Below, in pieces: positions 7,638 to 15,740 of a stretch of 36,903 bases of DNA. The DNA is taken from NCBI GenBank assembly GCA_021323775.1, contig JAJPKK010000035.1:1-36903 (forward strand), read 5' to 3'. A program made the translations under genes and the position numbers. Position 1 is the stretch's first letter. Each line of letters starts with the position of its first letter. The notes beneath the pieces are model-generated. The model ran no database searches and was not told the origin of the DNA. It saw nothing but the letters and a program-made list of their open reading frames with translations. The DNA comes from Hyphomicrobiales bacterium (GTDB lineage Bacteria; Pseudomonadota; Alphaproteobacteria; Rhizobiales; Xanthobacteraceae).

Positions 7638-8261
7638 ATGCCGATGAAACCTGCTGCGCTTTTGCTTTTCGCCATCACGACGCTGGGCGCCGGATTGCAG
7701 CGCGCCGAGGCCGCTGACCCGCGCTACCCTGATTGGCCATGCGCGCAAGCCAAAGTGCCGGAACTCTCGGTCGCGGCCGTGTGGGACGGCCCGTCGATCG
7801 AACAGGCCCAGAAGACCTGGCAGGATGATCCGGCAATCAAGAACCTCGTTGAGCGTCTGGCCGCGCGCCGCATTCCGATCGAGGAGGCGCAGAAGAACAT
7901 CGAGGACTTTCTGGCCGCGGCGGGCGCTGCAAAGGCCGACAAGGGGCTGCTGTTGTTTGCCGGACTGTTTGAGACGCTCAATCGCCAGCGCACCGAGGTC
8001 ATGAACGGGCTTGAACGGCTGCAACGCCGCCAGAGAGAGCTTGCCGACCGCATCAAGGCAGATGTCTCGGCACAGCATGAACTGCCGGATAATGCCCATC
8101 CGGATCAGGCGAAGCTCGATGAGCTTGGCACGCGGATCGAATGGAGCACGCGCATTTTCGACGAGCGGCGCAGATCGGTCAGATATGCTTGCGAAGTGCC
8201 GGTCGCCATCGAACGACGATTGTTTGCGCTTGCCCGCGCGATCCGGCGGCAGATGGAGTAG
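7638..8261 (+). CDS. Conserved secreted protein of the xox region, unknown function
   Basis: This protein of about 207 residues has a clear signal peptide (KPAALLLFAITTLGAGLQRAEAA). The mature part is rich in charged residues with long predicted helices (KGLLLFAGLFETLNRQRTEVMNGLERLQRRQRELADRIKAD is helix-like with heptad character), so a periplasmic helical bundle or coiled coil is likely. Two cysteines, in WPCAQAK and RYACEV, lie near the two ends of the mature chain and could form a disulfide. I recognise no named domain. It is 33 bp downstream of the beta-propeller gene and probably co-transcribed. An internal ATG at 7644 is an equally good start. The location suggests a part in PQQ dehydrogenase assembly or electron flow, but this is inference only. 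Confidence 0.75.
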   Translation: MPMKPAALLLFAITTLGAGLQRAEAADPRYPDWPCAQAKVPELSVAAVWDGPSIEQAQKTWQDDPAIKNLVERLAARRIPIEEAQKNIEDFLAAAGAAKADKGLLLFAGLFETLNRQRTEVMNGLERLQRRQRELADRIKADVSAQHELPDNAHPDQAKLDELGTRIEWSTRIFDERRRSVRYACEVPVAIERRLFALARAIRRQME

Positions 8262-8281
8262 GGTGCGTAGCGCCAACAGGT

Positions 8282-8296
8282 CCCGCCTTTTGCGGG
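8282..8296. terminator. Short hairpin between convergent genes
   Basis: CCCGC (8282-8286) pairs with GCGGG (8292-8296) around CTTTT. It sits between the plus-strand gene ending at 8261 and the minus-strand gene ending at 8364. The stem is short and no T-run follows, so this is a weak candidate for a shared terminator. Confidence 0.2.
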
Positions 8297-8363
8297 CCAG
8301 ATGACAGGCTCCGCGAAACCCGCCATCGCATCGGCCTCGCCTCCCCGTCCTGCCCGCTCCGCG

Positions 8364-8930
8364 CTATTCGCCGACGGCCGGCGCCGGCCGCGCGTCGACG
8401 AGCGGCAATAGCGCATCAGTCCATCCGTCGGTCCCCTCGGGATACCACGCGACATTGCTGTAGCCCATGGCGAGGATGCGCCTCGCCGCATTCCACGACA
8501 TCCAGCAATCGCGCAGACAATAAATCACCAGGAGCTTTGTGCGGTCGCCGCCGGTGGCGCGCTCAAGGTTTTGGCGCAGATACTGTTCGGTAACCGGCGC
8601 GAGTTCGCCATACCCGGTATCCGGGAGCCAGATGCTGCCCGGAATATCCGATCGCGGACGGTCGCGCCAGATTGTGCCGGGCGGCAGATTGGGGGGGCGC
8701 GGCGCGCGCGGCATCACGTCGACAAAAATGGCGGACTTGTCGCGCCATAGCGCTTCCGCCTCCTCGGTCGTCACCACGCGAGCGCCGGTGAGCGTTGCGG
8801 GAGTGGGTGCGCGATAACTCTCGGTACGATAGCCCTGCGGCTCCGGCGCCGCCTCCTCGCCGCGAACGGCGGCGCAAAGAAATGCTGCCAGTCCCAGGAT
8901 CAGACCCAAGCTAATGCGAGACTTTGTCAT
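8364..8930 (-). CDS. PQQ-associated rhodanese-like protein with CxxxCW motif
   Basis: This 188-residue protein has a signal peptide (SLGLILGLAAFLCAAVRG) and a rhodanese-like domain. The segment LLVIYCLRDCWMSWNAARR places two cysteines at about C138 and C142 followed by tryptophan. This is the hallmark of the family named for a CXXCW motif in PQQ-dependent catabolism, although here three residues separate the cysteines. Periplasmic sulfur or redox chemistry during quinoprotein maturation is plausible but unproven. Its ATG overlaps the TGA of the xoxJ gene (ATGA at 8927-8930), so it is translationally coupled to it and belongs to the xoxF-G-J transcript. Confidence 0.87.
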   Translation of the reverse strand: MTKSRISLGLILGLAAFLCAAVRGEEAAPEPQGYRTESYRAPTPATLTGARVVTTEEAEALWRDKSAIFVDVMPRAPRPPNLPPGTIWRDRPRSDIPGSIWLPDTGYGELAPVTEQYLRQNLERATGGDRTKLLVIYCLRDCWMSWNAARRILAMGYSNVAWYPEGTDGWTDALLPLVDARPAPAVGE

Positions 8931-9811
8931 TTCGCTGGCGCGTCAATGGTGATGGGCTGATCGCTTTCATCGAGCAAGGGCACGCCGAATCCGATCAGCA
9001 GCCGGTTTATGTCGGCTCGGTTCTCTGCGATCAGGCGATTGAGCAACCGTTTCCAGTTCTGGTCCGTCGCGCGAACCCCCATTCCGATGCGATAGGCAAG
9101 CGGCGGCCCGCCGGATTCCTTCAACAGCAATTTCACGCGCATCGGCGGATTCGCCTGCTTTGCGTAATAACCGGCCATTGGCCCCCAAAGGACTCCCACG
9201 TCAATCTCGCCGCTTGCGAGGTCTCGCATCATTGCCTGCGCCGAAGAATCCACGCGAGTGTCGACAACCAGGGGATAAGACTTGGCATTGCGCATCAGGC
9301 CATTGGCGACGACGTAGGTCGCCGGCGGCGTGCCCGCGACAATGCCGACGCGCTTTCCCTTCAAGCGCGGGTCGGAAAGCGTATCGAGGTCGTCGAGCCC
9401 GGCATTCGGCTTGACGACGAGTGCATACGCGGTCCGATAGTAGGGATTGGTGCTCTGGACCAGATCGTCGCCTTGCGGAAACCCTGGGATAAGGTCGCAG
9501 CGATGGGCCCCGAGCGTGTTGCGTACGAAGCCCGTCGCTTGCGGATACCACACATAGGCGAGCCGCTTGTGGAGCTTTGCCGCCAGCAGCTCTGCAAGCC
9601 TGTTTTCGAATCCTTCGCCTTTTTCGTTAGAGAACGGCAGGTTGTTGGGATCGGCGCAGACCCTCAGGACCTTTGGATCGACGAGTTCAAGCTCCGCATC
9701 GAGCCCCGCGCCCTGGGCGCGCGACCGCTCGACCGATGCAACCGCAAGGCCCACGCAAAACATCGCCCCGACCAGCATTGCGCGGGCGCTATTCGCTATG
9801 ATGATGGGCAT
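8927..9811 (-). CDS. xoxJ: XoxJ-like periplasmic binding protein of lanthanide methanol dehydrogenase
   Basis: This 294-residue secreted protein begins with a signal segment (ARAMLVGAMFCVGLAVASVERSRA) and continues as an extracellular solute-binding family 3 fold: LRVCADPNNLPFSNEKGEGFENRLAELLA is the classical first lobe, and VDTRVDSSAQAMMRDLASGEIDVGVLWGP the second. Proteins of this type accompany XoxF and its cytochrome, and MxaJ plays the same part for MxaF. They are thought to help activate or assemble the dehydrogenase. I chose the ATG at 9811 because AGGAG lies just upstream. A longer frame from 9880 runs into dispersed repeat sequence. The gene lies downstream of xoxG, separated by repeat copy B, and is coupled to the CxxxCW gene. 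Confidence 0.87.
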   Translation of the reverse strand: MPIIIANSARAMLVGAMFCVGLAVASVERSRAQGAGLDAELELVDPKVLRVCADPNNLPFSNEKGEGFENRLAELLAAKLHKRLAYVWYPQATGFVRNTLGAHRCDLIPGFPQGDDLVQSTNPYYRTAYALVVKPNAGLDDLDTLSDPRLKGKRVGIVAGTPPATYVVANGLMRNAKSYPLVVDTRVDSSAQAMMRDLASGEIDVGVLWGPMAGYYAKQANPPMRVKLLLKESGGPPLAYRIGMGVRATDQNWKRLLNRLIAENRADINRLLIGFGVPLLDESDQPITIDAPAK

Positions 9812-9826
9812 CGACACTCCTGAATT

Positions 9827-9957
9827 GCGAATTCCGTTCAGAGTCACTTGCAGCGCCGGCAAAGGCGCGCGCTCTCGCATGCCTTGCCCGCCAGCCCTTG
9901 GGTTGGGCGCGCTTCGCTTTGCCCACCTTACGGCGTTTCCGTTTGACCGGAATACGC
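9827..9957. repeat. Dispersed palindromic element, copy B
   Basis: The left end is GCGAATTCCGTTCA (9827-9840), identical over 14 bases to the reverse complement of the right end of copy A. The right end, GACCGGAATACGC, is its inverted near-match. Inside are GGCAAAGGCGCG (9858-9869) and CGCTTCGCTTTGCCCACC. It fills most of the gap between xoxG and xoxJ. Confidence 0.65.
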
Positions 9958-9992
9958 CTTGCTCGAGTCAATCGACTCGAATCTTTTTTCCT

Positions 9993-10520
9993 TCAAGGCT
10001 TGAAGCCCATGCAGGCATCTTCAGCCTTGGCAAAGGCTTCCGGCCTGTCGTCGTGTTTTTCGGGCCGCGCGCGCCCGACGGCGTCATTGGCGCGAGCGCG
10101 CAAGTAAACGTATATATCGTCAATATAGCACATTACGTTCCGATTATCGCCGAACGCCGGCATGACGTTCTCTTGTGCGGTCGTCACGTTCTTGCGCCCG
10201 CTCGCGACGATGCCGAGAAAGTCGGCATAGCTGATCCGTTTGAGCGAATCCTTCAATGCCGGCGCAAAGCTTGAGCCGTCACCGGCGGGACCGTGGCAGA
10301 CGTGGCACTCCGAATGATAACGACGGAATCCCGAATAAGTATACCAGTCGACGGCGCCGTCCTCCTGCACTTTGTAGGTCGGATTGCCGGCCTTGTCGAA
10401 ATACTTGCCGTCCTCGGAGGTGGCGGCGGTCGGATCGCCTGAGCCGTCGGCGCGCGTGGCGCCGGTCCCGCAGGCAAGCGTCAACGCGATGAGTCCTATC
10501 ATAGCAACGCGAACTTCCAC
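9993..10520 (-). CDS. xoxG: XoxG-type cytochrome c
   Basis: This 175-residue secreted cytochrome has one heme site, CHVCH (C72, C75, H76), and a likely axial methionine in NVMPAFGDN (M120). A YIDDIYVYLRARANDAVGRARP segment follows, typical of the small cytochromes that take electrons from quinoprotein alcohol dehydrogenases. Its place just downstream of xoxF makes it the expected electron acceptor XoxG. I chose the GTG at 10520 because GGAGGAG precedes it and a signal peptide (VAMIGLIALTLACGTGATRA) follows. An ATG at 10502 is an alternative. The upstream extension to 10649 has no family resemblance. The heme would be attached in the periplasm. Confidence 0.88.
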   Translation of the reverse strand: MEVRVAMIGLIALTLACGTGATRADGSGDPTAATSEDGKYFDKAGNPTYKVQEDGAVDWYTYSGFRRYHSECHVCHGPAGDGSSFAPALKDSLKRISYADFLGIVASGRKNVTTAQENVMPAFGDNRNVMCYIDDIYVYLRARANDAVGRARPEKHDDRPEAFAKAEDACMGFKP

Positions 10521-10652
10521 GAGGCGTCTCCTCCACGGCGAGGCCGCTGTCCGCCCTTCTCTCCCCGCCTGCGTGGGAGGGTTAGGGAGGGCTGCCAGCG
10601 CGTCGGTCGCGCGCCGGCAGCCGTTGATGACGTGGCAGTTTTTCGTCAAGCC

Positions 10653-12455
10653 TCAGGGCAGCGCAAACACGGTGAGCTGGCCGCCCAGCGCAGTGTAGTT
10701 GCGCAGGCCCGCATAGCCTCCCACCGCACCAAGGCCGTCAGTCGGGTTTGTAAGCCCGGCTGCGAGGCCGATGCCGGCCCAGCCGCCGACGCCGGACAGC
10801 ACCGCGACGTATTGTTTGCCGCCATGCTCGTAGGTCATCACGTTGCCGATGATGCCGGACGGAGTCTTGAATTTGTAGAGCTCCTTGCCGGTCTTGGCGT
10901 CAACGGCCTTCAGATAGCCTTCCAGCGTACCGTAGAATACCACGCCGCCGGCCGTTGACAGCGCGCCCGACCACACCGAGAACTGCTCTTTATTCGACCA
11001 CACGATCTTGCCGGTCTTGCCGTCCCAGGCGATGAAGTTGCCCATGTTGGTCTCGCCTTGCGGCGGGTACATCGACAGCGTCGCCCCGACATAGGGCTGG
11101 CCGGCGGTGTAGCTCACCCTGAACGGCTCGTAATCCATGCAGACGTGGTTGGTCGGCACGTAGAACAGTTGGGTATCCGGCGAGTAGGCCGCCGGTTGCT
11201 CGTCCTTGCTGCCGAGGGCGGCAGGACAGATGCCCTTGTTGTTGTGATCCTCGCCGTTTTGATCGGTCGAGTACTGCGAGACCACCCTCGGGCGCCCGTA
11301 GGTCGGCGACGACTTGTTCATGTCAACGCCGCTCGTCCAGTTGACCTTGGGGTCATATTTCTCAGCGACGAGCAACTCGCCGGTATCGCGATCGAGCGTA
11401 TACCCTAAGCCGTTGCGGTCGAAGTGGGTCAGCAATTTTCGCGTCTGGCCCCCGATCTGCTGATCGGTAAGGATCATCTCGTTGACGCCGTCATAGTCCC
11501 ACTCGTCGTGGGGCGTCATCTGGTAGACCCACTTGGCCATGCCCGTATCGGGGTTCCGGGCGAAAATGGTCATCGACCATTTGTTGTCGCCGGGCCGCTG
11601 CTTGGGGTTCCAGGTCGACGGATTGCCGGAGCCGTAGTACACGAGGTTAAGGGCCGGGTCATACGCCATCCAGCCCCAGGTGCAGCCGCCGCCGATCTTC
11701 CACTGGTCGCCTTGCCAGGTCGCCAGGCTGGAATCCTTTCCCACCGGCTTTCCGAGCGCAGTGGTCTTTGCCGGATCAAACAAGATCTGGTCGTCGGGCC
11801 CCTCGGAATAGGCTCGCCACACCCGCCGGCCCGTCTTGAGATCGTAGGCAGTGACATGGCACTGCACTCCGAACTCGCCACCCGAGATCCCGACGAGCAC
11901 CTTGTCCTTGATCACAAATGGCGCGGAGGTACCGGTTTCGCCTTTGCCTGGATCTCCGTTCTTCACCGACCATTCGACTTTGCCGGTCTTCGCATCGAGC
12001 GCAACAAGAGTTGTGTCTGCCTGATGCAGGAAAATTTTGCCGTCTGCATACGAGAGGCCGCGGTTGACGGTGTCGCAGCACATCACCGGGATGACGCTCG
12101 GATCCTGCTTGGGCTCGTACTTCCAGAGGATCTTGCCATCGTTATTGAGGTCGAGCGCAAAGACGTTGTTCGGAAATGGCGTATGCACATACATCACGTC
12201 GCCGACCACCAGCGGGGCGCCCTCGTGGCCGCGCAAAACGCCGGTTGAAAACGTCCACGCGACTTGCAGCTTGCCGACATTGTCCGCAGTGATCTGCTTC
12301 AGCGTCGAATGCCGCGTAGCAGCATAATTGCCGGCCGGCATGACCCACTGCTTGGCGTCCTGCGACAGCCTGATCAGCTCCTCATTTGCGTAGACCGATC
12401 CGGCAGCCATAACGGCCGTCGTGCTTAGCGCTGTACCGATGAGAAATTTTCGCAT
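10653..12455 (-). CDS. xoxF: Lanthanide-dependent PQQ methanol dehydrogenase XoxF (XoxF5-like)
   Basis: This 601-residue periplasmic enzyme oxidises methanol to formaldehyde, and some XoxF enzymes go on to formate. The signal peptide runs to about A23 ([10 protein letters not shown]). Diagnostic residues are the vicinal cysteine pair in VMCCDT (C126-C127), the metal ligands E194 (ISGGEFG) and N278 (GSGNPSTW), the catalytic D320 and the extra D322 in HDEWDYDG, which marks lanthanide-dependent enzymes, and R347 in FDRNG. The eight-bladed propeller tryptophan motifs are spread through the chain. I chose the ATG at 12455 because AGGGAGGA precedes it by five bases. Downstream come xoxG, xoxJ and the CxxxCW gene. 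No calcium-type mxaF is present in the window. The XoxF5 placement is by residue resemblance only. Confidence 0.96.
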   Translation of the reverse strand: MRKFLIGTALSTTAVMAAGSVYANEELIRLSQDAKQWVMPAGNYAATRHSTLKQITADNVGKLQVAWTFSTGVLRGHEGAPLVVGDVMYVHTPFPNNVFALDLNNDGKILWKYEPKQDPSVIPVMCCDTVNRGLSYADGKIFLHQADTTLVALDAKTGKVEWSVKNGDPGKGETGTSAPFVIKDKVLVGISGGEFGVQCHVTAYDLKTGRRVWRAYSEGPDDQILFDPAKTTALGKPVGKDSSLATWQGDQWKIGGGCTWGWMAYDPALNLVYYGSGNPSTWNPKQRPGDNKWSMTIFARNPDTGMAKWVYQMTPHDEWDYDGVNEMILTDQQIGGQTRKLLTHFDRNGLGYTLDRDTGELLVAEKYDPKVNWTSGVDMNKSSPTYGRPRVVSQYSTDQNGEDHNNKGICPAALGSKDEQPAAYSPDTQLFYVPTNHVCMDYEPFRVSYTAGQPYVGATLSMYPPQGETNMGNFIAWDGKTGKIVWSNKEQFSVWSGALSTAGGVVFYGTLEGYLKAVDAKTGKELYKFKTPSGIIGNVMTYEHGGKQYVAVLSGVGGWAGIGLAAGLTNPTDGLGAVGGYAGLRNYTALGGQLTVFALP

Positions 12456-12795
12456 CCCATTCCTCCCTGTGAGGTTACCGAGAGGGTGTTCCGATGCGGA
12501 CAAGCCCAAGCGTGCCCGATCTCGGCACCAACCCTCGCCTGGGGAAGCATTTCCGGCAGCGTGTCACAACCCGTGAGGTGCGAGGACCATTTTTCTCTCG
12601 GACCCACATGGCCTACGAAAGAAACGCCGACACTCCCGAACCAGCCGACGTCCTTGAAGCCGGAAACTATTACCAATACTATGCCCGCAGTTTTGAGGGC
12701 GCAATAGAAAATGATGGCGTGATTGACGCCCACTGCGACATAGTTGCTTCACAAGGGTTGTCACGATATCGCCTTAATGTGCATGCGAGGCAGAT
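12456..12795. other. Divergent intergenic region upstream of xoxF
   Basis: This 340-bp region separates minus-strand xoxF from the plus-strand metallohydrolase gene and must contain both promoters. Small open frames cover it but look non-coding. I see no strong inverted repeat or assignable -35/-10 boxes. The stretch at about 12650-12720 is less GC-rich than its surroundings. Confidence 0.4.
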
Positions 12796-13827
12796 TTGGA
12801 ATCGGAAGGGGCGATCGTTTCATCGCGGGCGACGGCGGCGCGCGCCGAAGGCGCGTCTGAGGGCGAGCGCAGAGTTCGTTTCCACAGTTGTGTCTGCGGT
12901 CTCCCGAACCGGTTCGCCGCGGCGCTTGCGGCGCTGTTCGCATCGATTTTTCTCGCCTGCGCGCAGGGGCCGGACACCGCGCTTGAGATCACCGAAATAG
13001 CCGCCGGAGTTTTCGTACACTTCGGCGTGAATGAATTGATGACTGCCGAGAACGAAGGCAGCATCGCCAATGTCGGTTTCGTGGTCGGTGATGAAGCGGT
13101 CGCGGTGATCGACACAGGCGGCAGCGTACGGGAGGGGCGCCGGCTCCTCGCCGCAATCCGCGCCGTTACCCGCAAGCCGATCCGCTACGTGATCAACACG
13201 CATGCGCATCCGGATCACGCATTTGGCAATGCCGCCTTCGCACAAGAGGGGGCGGTATTCGTTGGTCATCGCAATTTGCCGCGGGCGCTTTCGCTGCGCG
13301 GGCCGTTCTACCTGACGGCATTTCGACGCATCATGGGAGACGCGCTGGACGGCGTGGAGCTTGTTGCTCCGCAGCGACAGATCGGCGACGAGGAAATTCT
13401 CGATCTTGGCAACCGCGTCCTGAGGCTTCAGGCTTGGCGGGTTGCTCATACGGATAACGACCTCACGGTCCTGGATGAGGCTACCCAAACGCTGTTTGCG
13501 GGCGATCTCGTGTTTTTGCGGCACGTTCCTGTCGTGGACGGCAGCTTGCGCGGCTGGCTTGCGGCGCTCGCGCCGCTTGCCCGCATTCCGGCCAAGCGTG
13601 CGATCCCGGGCCATGGACCGGCAGCCGCCTGGCCGGCCGCGCTCGATGACGAGCGCCGCTATCTCGAACGCTTGGCGGCAGACTGCCGCGCGCTGATCGC
13701 GCAGGGAACGCCGCTTGCGCAAGCCGCGGCAACCGCTGGTCTCTCGGAAAAATCACGCTGGGAGCTGTTTACGGAGTATAATGCCCGCAATGCGACGGCA
13801 GCTTTCGCCGAATTGGAATGGGAGTGA
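12796..13827 (+). CDS. Quinoprotein relay system zinc metallohydrolase
   Basis: This protein of up to 343 residues has a metallo-beta-lactamase fold with the zinc motif [11 protein letters not shown] (H136, H138, D140, H141 in this numbering), [10 protein letters not shown] and LFAGDLVFL, and IPGHGP later. Proteins of this family travel with PQQ dehydrogenases and the SoxYZ-like carrier encoded next, and have been named a quinoprotein relay system; the biochemical role is not settled. A hydrophobic segment ([19 protein letters not shown]) at residues 40-58 indicates export. The start is uncertain: the TTG at 12796 has GAGG upstream, but it leaves an unusually long arginine-rich N-terminus. 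No ATG or GTG lies closer to the signal segment. It probably shares an operon with the next gene (3-bp gap). Confidence 0.83.
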   Translation: MESEGAIVSSRATAARAEGASEGERRVRFHSCVCGLPNRFAAALAALFASIFLACAQGPDTALEITEIAAGVFVHFGVNELMTAENEGSIANVGFVVGDEAVAVIDTGGSVREGRRLLAAIRAVTRKPIRYVINTHAHPDHAFGNAAFAQEGAVFVGHRNLPRALSLRGPFYLTAFRRIMGDALDGVELVAPQRQIGDEEILDLGNRVLRLQAWRVAHTDNDLTVLDEATQTLFAGDLVFLRHVPVVDGSLRGWLAALAPLARIPAKRAIPGHGPAAAWPAALDDERRYLERLAADCRALIAQGTPLAQAAATAGLSEKSRWELFTEYNARNATAAFAELEWE

Positions 13828-13830
13828 CTC

Positions 13831-14688
13831 ATGACGCCCGATGCGACGCCCCGAAGCGGAATGGGATCAAAGGTGCGACAAGGCCTGCGGGTCCTCCGGG
13901 GCGCGGCAATCGCCCTGGTGCTCGGCAGCTTGGCGAGCGCGGCGGGCGCTGCAGAGCCGGCGGATCCTTGGCCCGAGCTCGCCCGCGACATCTTCAACGG
14001 ACGCGATCTTCAGGATGGCGCCTCTCTGATTGCCATCGAGATGCCTTCTCGCGCCGAGGACGCCGCGATCGTTCCGGTCACGTTGCGGACGACGCTGCCG
14101 GCCGGAGACGCCCGCACCGTCAAGACGATCACTCTCGTGATCGATCAAAACCCGGCGCCGGTCGCGGCCACGTTCCAGGTGGGCGCAGGCGTGACGATGA
14201 TCTCCACGCGCGTGCGCGTCGATTCCTACACGAATGTACACGCGGTGGCCGAGCTGAGCGATGGCCGGCTTTACGCTTCTGCGGCGTTCGTGAAGGCTTC
14301 GGGAGGCTGCTCGGCGCCCGCCGCGAAGAACGCCGAGGAAGCCAAGGCCAGCCTGGGGCAGATGCGGTTTCGCCAGTTCGCCAAGCCTGGCGACGGGCCG
14401 GTGAGCGGCCCGCGCGAAGCGCAGATCATGATCCGCCATCCCAACAATTCCGGCCTGCAGCGCGATCAGGTCACGCTGCTCTACGTGCCGGCTTTTTTTG
14501 TGAGGGAGCTGCGGGTCTGGCAGGGCGACGAGCTGGTGCTCGCGATGGACGGCGGGATTTCGATCTCGGAGGACCCCAATATCCGATTCACCTACCTGCC
14601 GAACGGCGCGACGCATTTCCGCGCCGAGGCGATCGATACCGATGGCCACGTCTTCAAGGGCGAGTGGCCCGTCGCGGCGGCCTTCTGA
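13831..14688 (+). CDS. Quinoprotein-associated SoxYZ-like carrier protein
   Basis: This 285-residue secreted protein starts with basic residues and a signal segment (GAAIALVLGSLASAAGA). The N-terminal half resembles SoxY and ends in KASGGC (C160), which replaces the GGCGG swinging arm of SoxY. The C-terminal half, beginning QIMIRHPNNSGLQ, resembles SoxZ. SoxYZ carries sulfur intermediates on its cysteine; in this fused form the cargo is unknown. The family is found beside PQQ dehydrogenases and their metallohydrolase. The gene follows the metallohydrolase after three bases, which supports joint function. The retained cysteine suggests a covalent carrier or redox role in the periplasm. Confidence 0.87.
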   Translation: MTPDATPRSGMGSKVRQGLRVLRGAAIALVLGSLASAAGAAEPADPWPELARDIFNGRDLQDGASLIAIEMPSRAEDAAIVPVTLRTTLPAGDARTVKTITLVIDQNPAPVAATFQVGAGVTMISTRVRVDSYTNVHAVAELSDGRLYASAAFVKASGGCSAPAAKNAEEAKASLGQMRFRQFAKPGDGPVSGPREAQIMIRHPNNSGLQRDQVTLLYVPAFFVRELRVWQGDELVLAMDGGISISEDPNIRFTYLPNGATHFRAEAIDTDGHVFKGEWPVAAAF

Positions 14689-14735
14689 CGGTCAGGAGCG
14701 CGTCCCGGCGGCGCGAAGTCGCGGGGCGGGCATTC

Positions 14736-14848
14736 TTCGACATGCTCAGAGCCAAGCGTGCCCACCGGCCCCTCCCTACCCTCGCCCGTGCGGGCGATCG
14801 GGAGGGGGCGGGCACGGCGCCGCGCCCTTCGACAAGCTCAGGAGCGCG
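14736..14848. repeat. Dispersed repeat TTCGACA.GCTCAG, copy 1
   Basis: TTCGACATGCTCAGAGCC (from 14736) and CTTCGACAAGCTCAGGAGCG (ending near 14848) lie in the same orientation, about 90 bp apart, with GTGCCCACC and GGGCACG between them. The same sequences recur at 15633-15717. The element fills the gap after the SoxYZ-like gene. No function is known. Confidence 0.6.
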
Positions 14849-14896
14849 CCTTTGCCCCGACTCTGCACGAGCGATCGTCTGCGATCGAAATCCTCA

Positions 14897-15250
14897 CTAG
14901 AAGCAGCGGACCTCGGCTTCGGCCTGCGCGCGGCGCAATTCGTCGACCGCCGCCTTGGCATATTCGGTCGAGCGAAATTGATTGCCGAGCGTTCCTTGCA
15001 CCTGAGCCATGCTGAGCACAGTTTCGGCAGTGACATAGCGGTCATACGGCAGGATGGCCGCAATCACGTCGATCGAGCATGAGCACTGCTCCAGCGCGCG
15101 CCGCGTTTCGCCATTCGCCTTCATGCAGCCGAACACATAGTCGGCTCGCGCCGCGGTCGGATAGTCATTGAGGTCGTCGGCGCGCGCGAGCGGAATTGCG
15201 GCGGCGCAAATTGCGGCGCCGAGGCCGAAGATCGTTGCAGCGGTTCGCAT
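14897..15250 (-). CDS. Small secreted protein with CSCS motif, unknown function
   Basis: This 117-residue protein starts with a signal peptide (RTAATIFGLGAAICAAAIPLARA) and then DDLNDYPTAARADYVFGCMKAN. The mature part has four cysteines: one in FGCMK, two in EQCSCSID and one in the C-terminal RCF. The spacing suggests disulfides or metal binding. I do not recognise a named domain. I chose the ATG at 15250 because it gives the signal peptide; the longer upstream frame is non-coding in character. The gene stands in the xox region, convergent with the SoxYZ-like gene and 38 bp downstream of another small cysteine-containing protein, with which it probably forms an operon. Confidence 0.7.
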   Translation of the reverse strand: MRTAATIFGLGAAICAAAIPLARADDLNDYPTAARADYVFGCMKANGETRRALEQCSCSIDVIAAILPYDRYVTAETVLSMAQVQGTLGNQFRSTEYAKAAVDELRRAQAEAEVRCF

Positions 15251-15288
15251 GTCTGACGCTCTGCTTCTGGCGGTCGCTGAGTGAATAA

Positions 15289-15519
15289 TCAAAGGCGGGA
15301 GGCTGCGCGCCCGAGAGCCGCCCGGTCGCGAAGGCCTGGATCTTCGCAATGGTAGTTCCTCACGGTCCATCGCGGATGCTCGCCGATCCATTGCGCAATA
15401 TAGGGCTGCGCCGCCATGGCGCACTGTCGCAGCGAGCCTTGCCAGGCGAATTGGAGGCGTTGTTCCTCGCACAGGTCGGGCTGCCCCAATCTGCAAACCA
15501 TCACGACGATCTGGATCAT
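15289..15519 (-). CDS. Small cysteine-containing conserved protein, unknown function
   Basis: This protein of about 76 residues starts MIQIVVMVCRLGQPDLCEEQ. It has cysteines in VMVC, DLCEE, RQCAM and NYHC, and a closing segment PYIAQWIGEHPRWTVRNYHC that reminds me of small conserved proteins in alphaproteobacteria. The arrangement looks like a compact disulfide or metal-binding fold. There is no obvious signal peptide, though the N-terminal MIQIVVMV could be the first strand. I prefer the internal ATG at 15519 over 15552, which adds unrelated residues. It is upstream of, and probably co-transcribed with, the small secreted protein at 14897-15250. The function is unknown. Confidence 0.65.
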   Translation of the reverse strand: MIQIVVMVCRLGQPDLCEEQRLQFAWQGSLRQCAMAAQPYIAQWIGEHPRWTVRNYHCEDPGLRDRAALGRAASRL

Positions 15520-15632
15520 GCTATGCCTCGCCGGAGAAACGGCCGTCCACATTATGCCACAAGCCGCGGGGGCGGTGGCGGAAACAACCTGAGTGACAGC
15601 AGATGGGGAAAGCCTGTGCAGGCTGGGCGCTC

Positions 15633-15717
15633 TTCGACAGGCTCAGAGCCAAGCGCGCCCACCCGCCTTTGGAACGTCGCGCGCCGGCGGGCACCGCGCT
15701 CCTGAGCTTGTCGAAGG
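15633..15717. repeat. Dispersed repeat TTCGACA.GCTCAG, copy 2
   Basis: TTCGACAGGCTCAGAGCC (from 15633) and GCTCCTGAGCTTGTCGAAG (ending near 15717) face each other as an inverted repeat. The flanking AAGCGCGCCCACC and CGGGCACCGCGC match copy 1. Here the second end is inverted, whereas in copy 1 it is direct. It lies in the gap just downstream of fhcC. Confidence 0.6.
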
Positions 15718-15740
15718 GACGCCTTTACCCGCCGATCCCG

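Noticed and set aside
12494-13000. A 168-codon frame between xoxF and the metallohydrolase
   Set aside because: Overlaps the metallohydrolase start in another frame, and its translation is low-complexity and arginine-rich.
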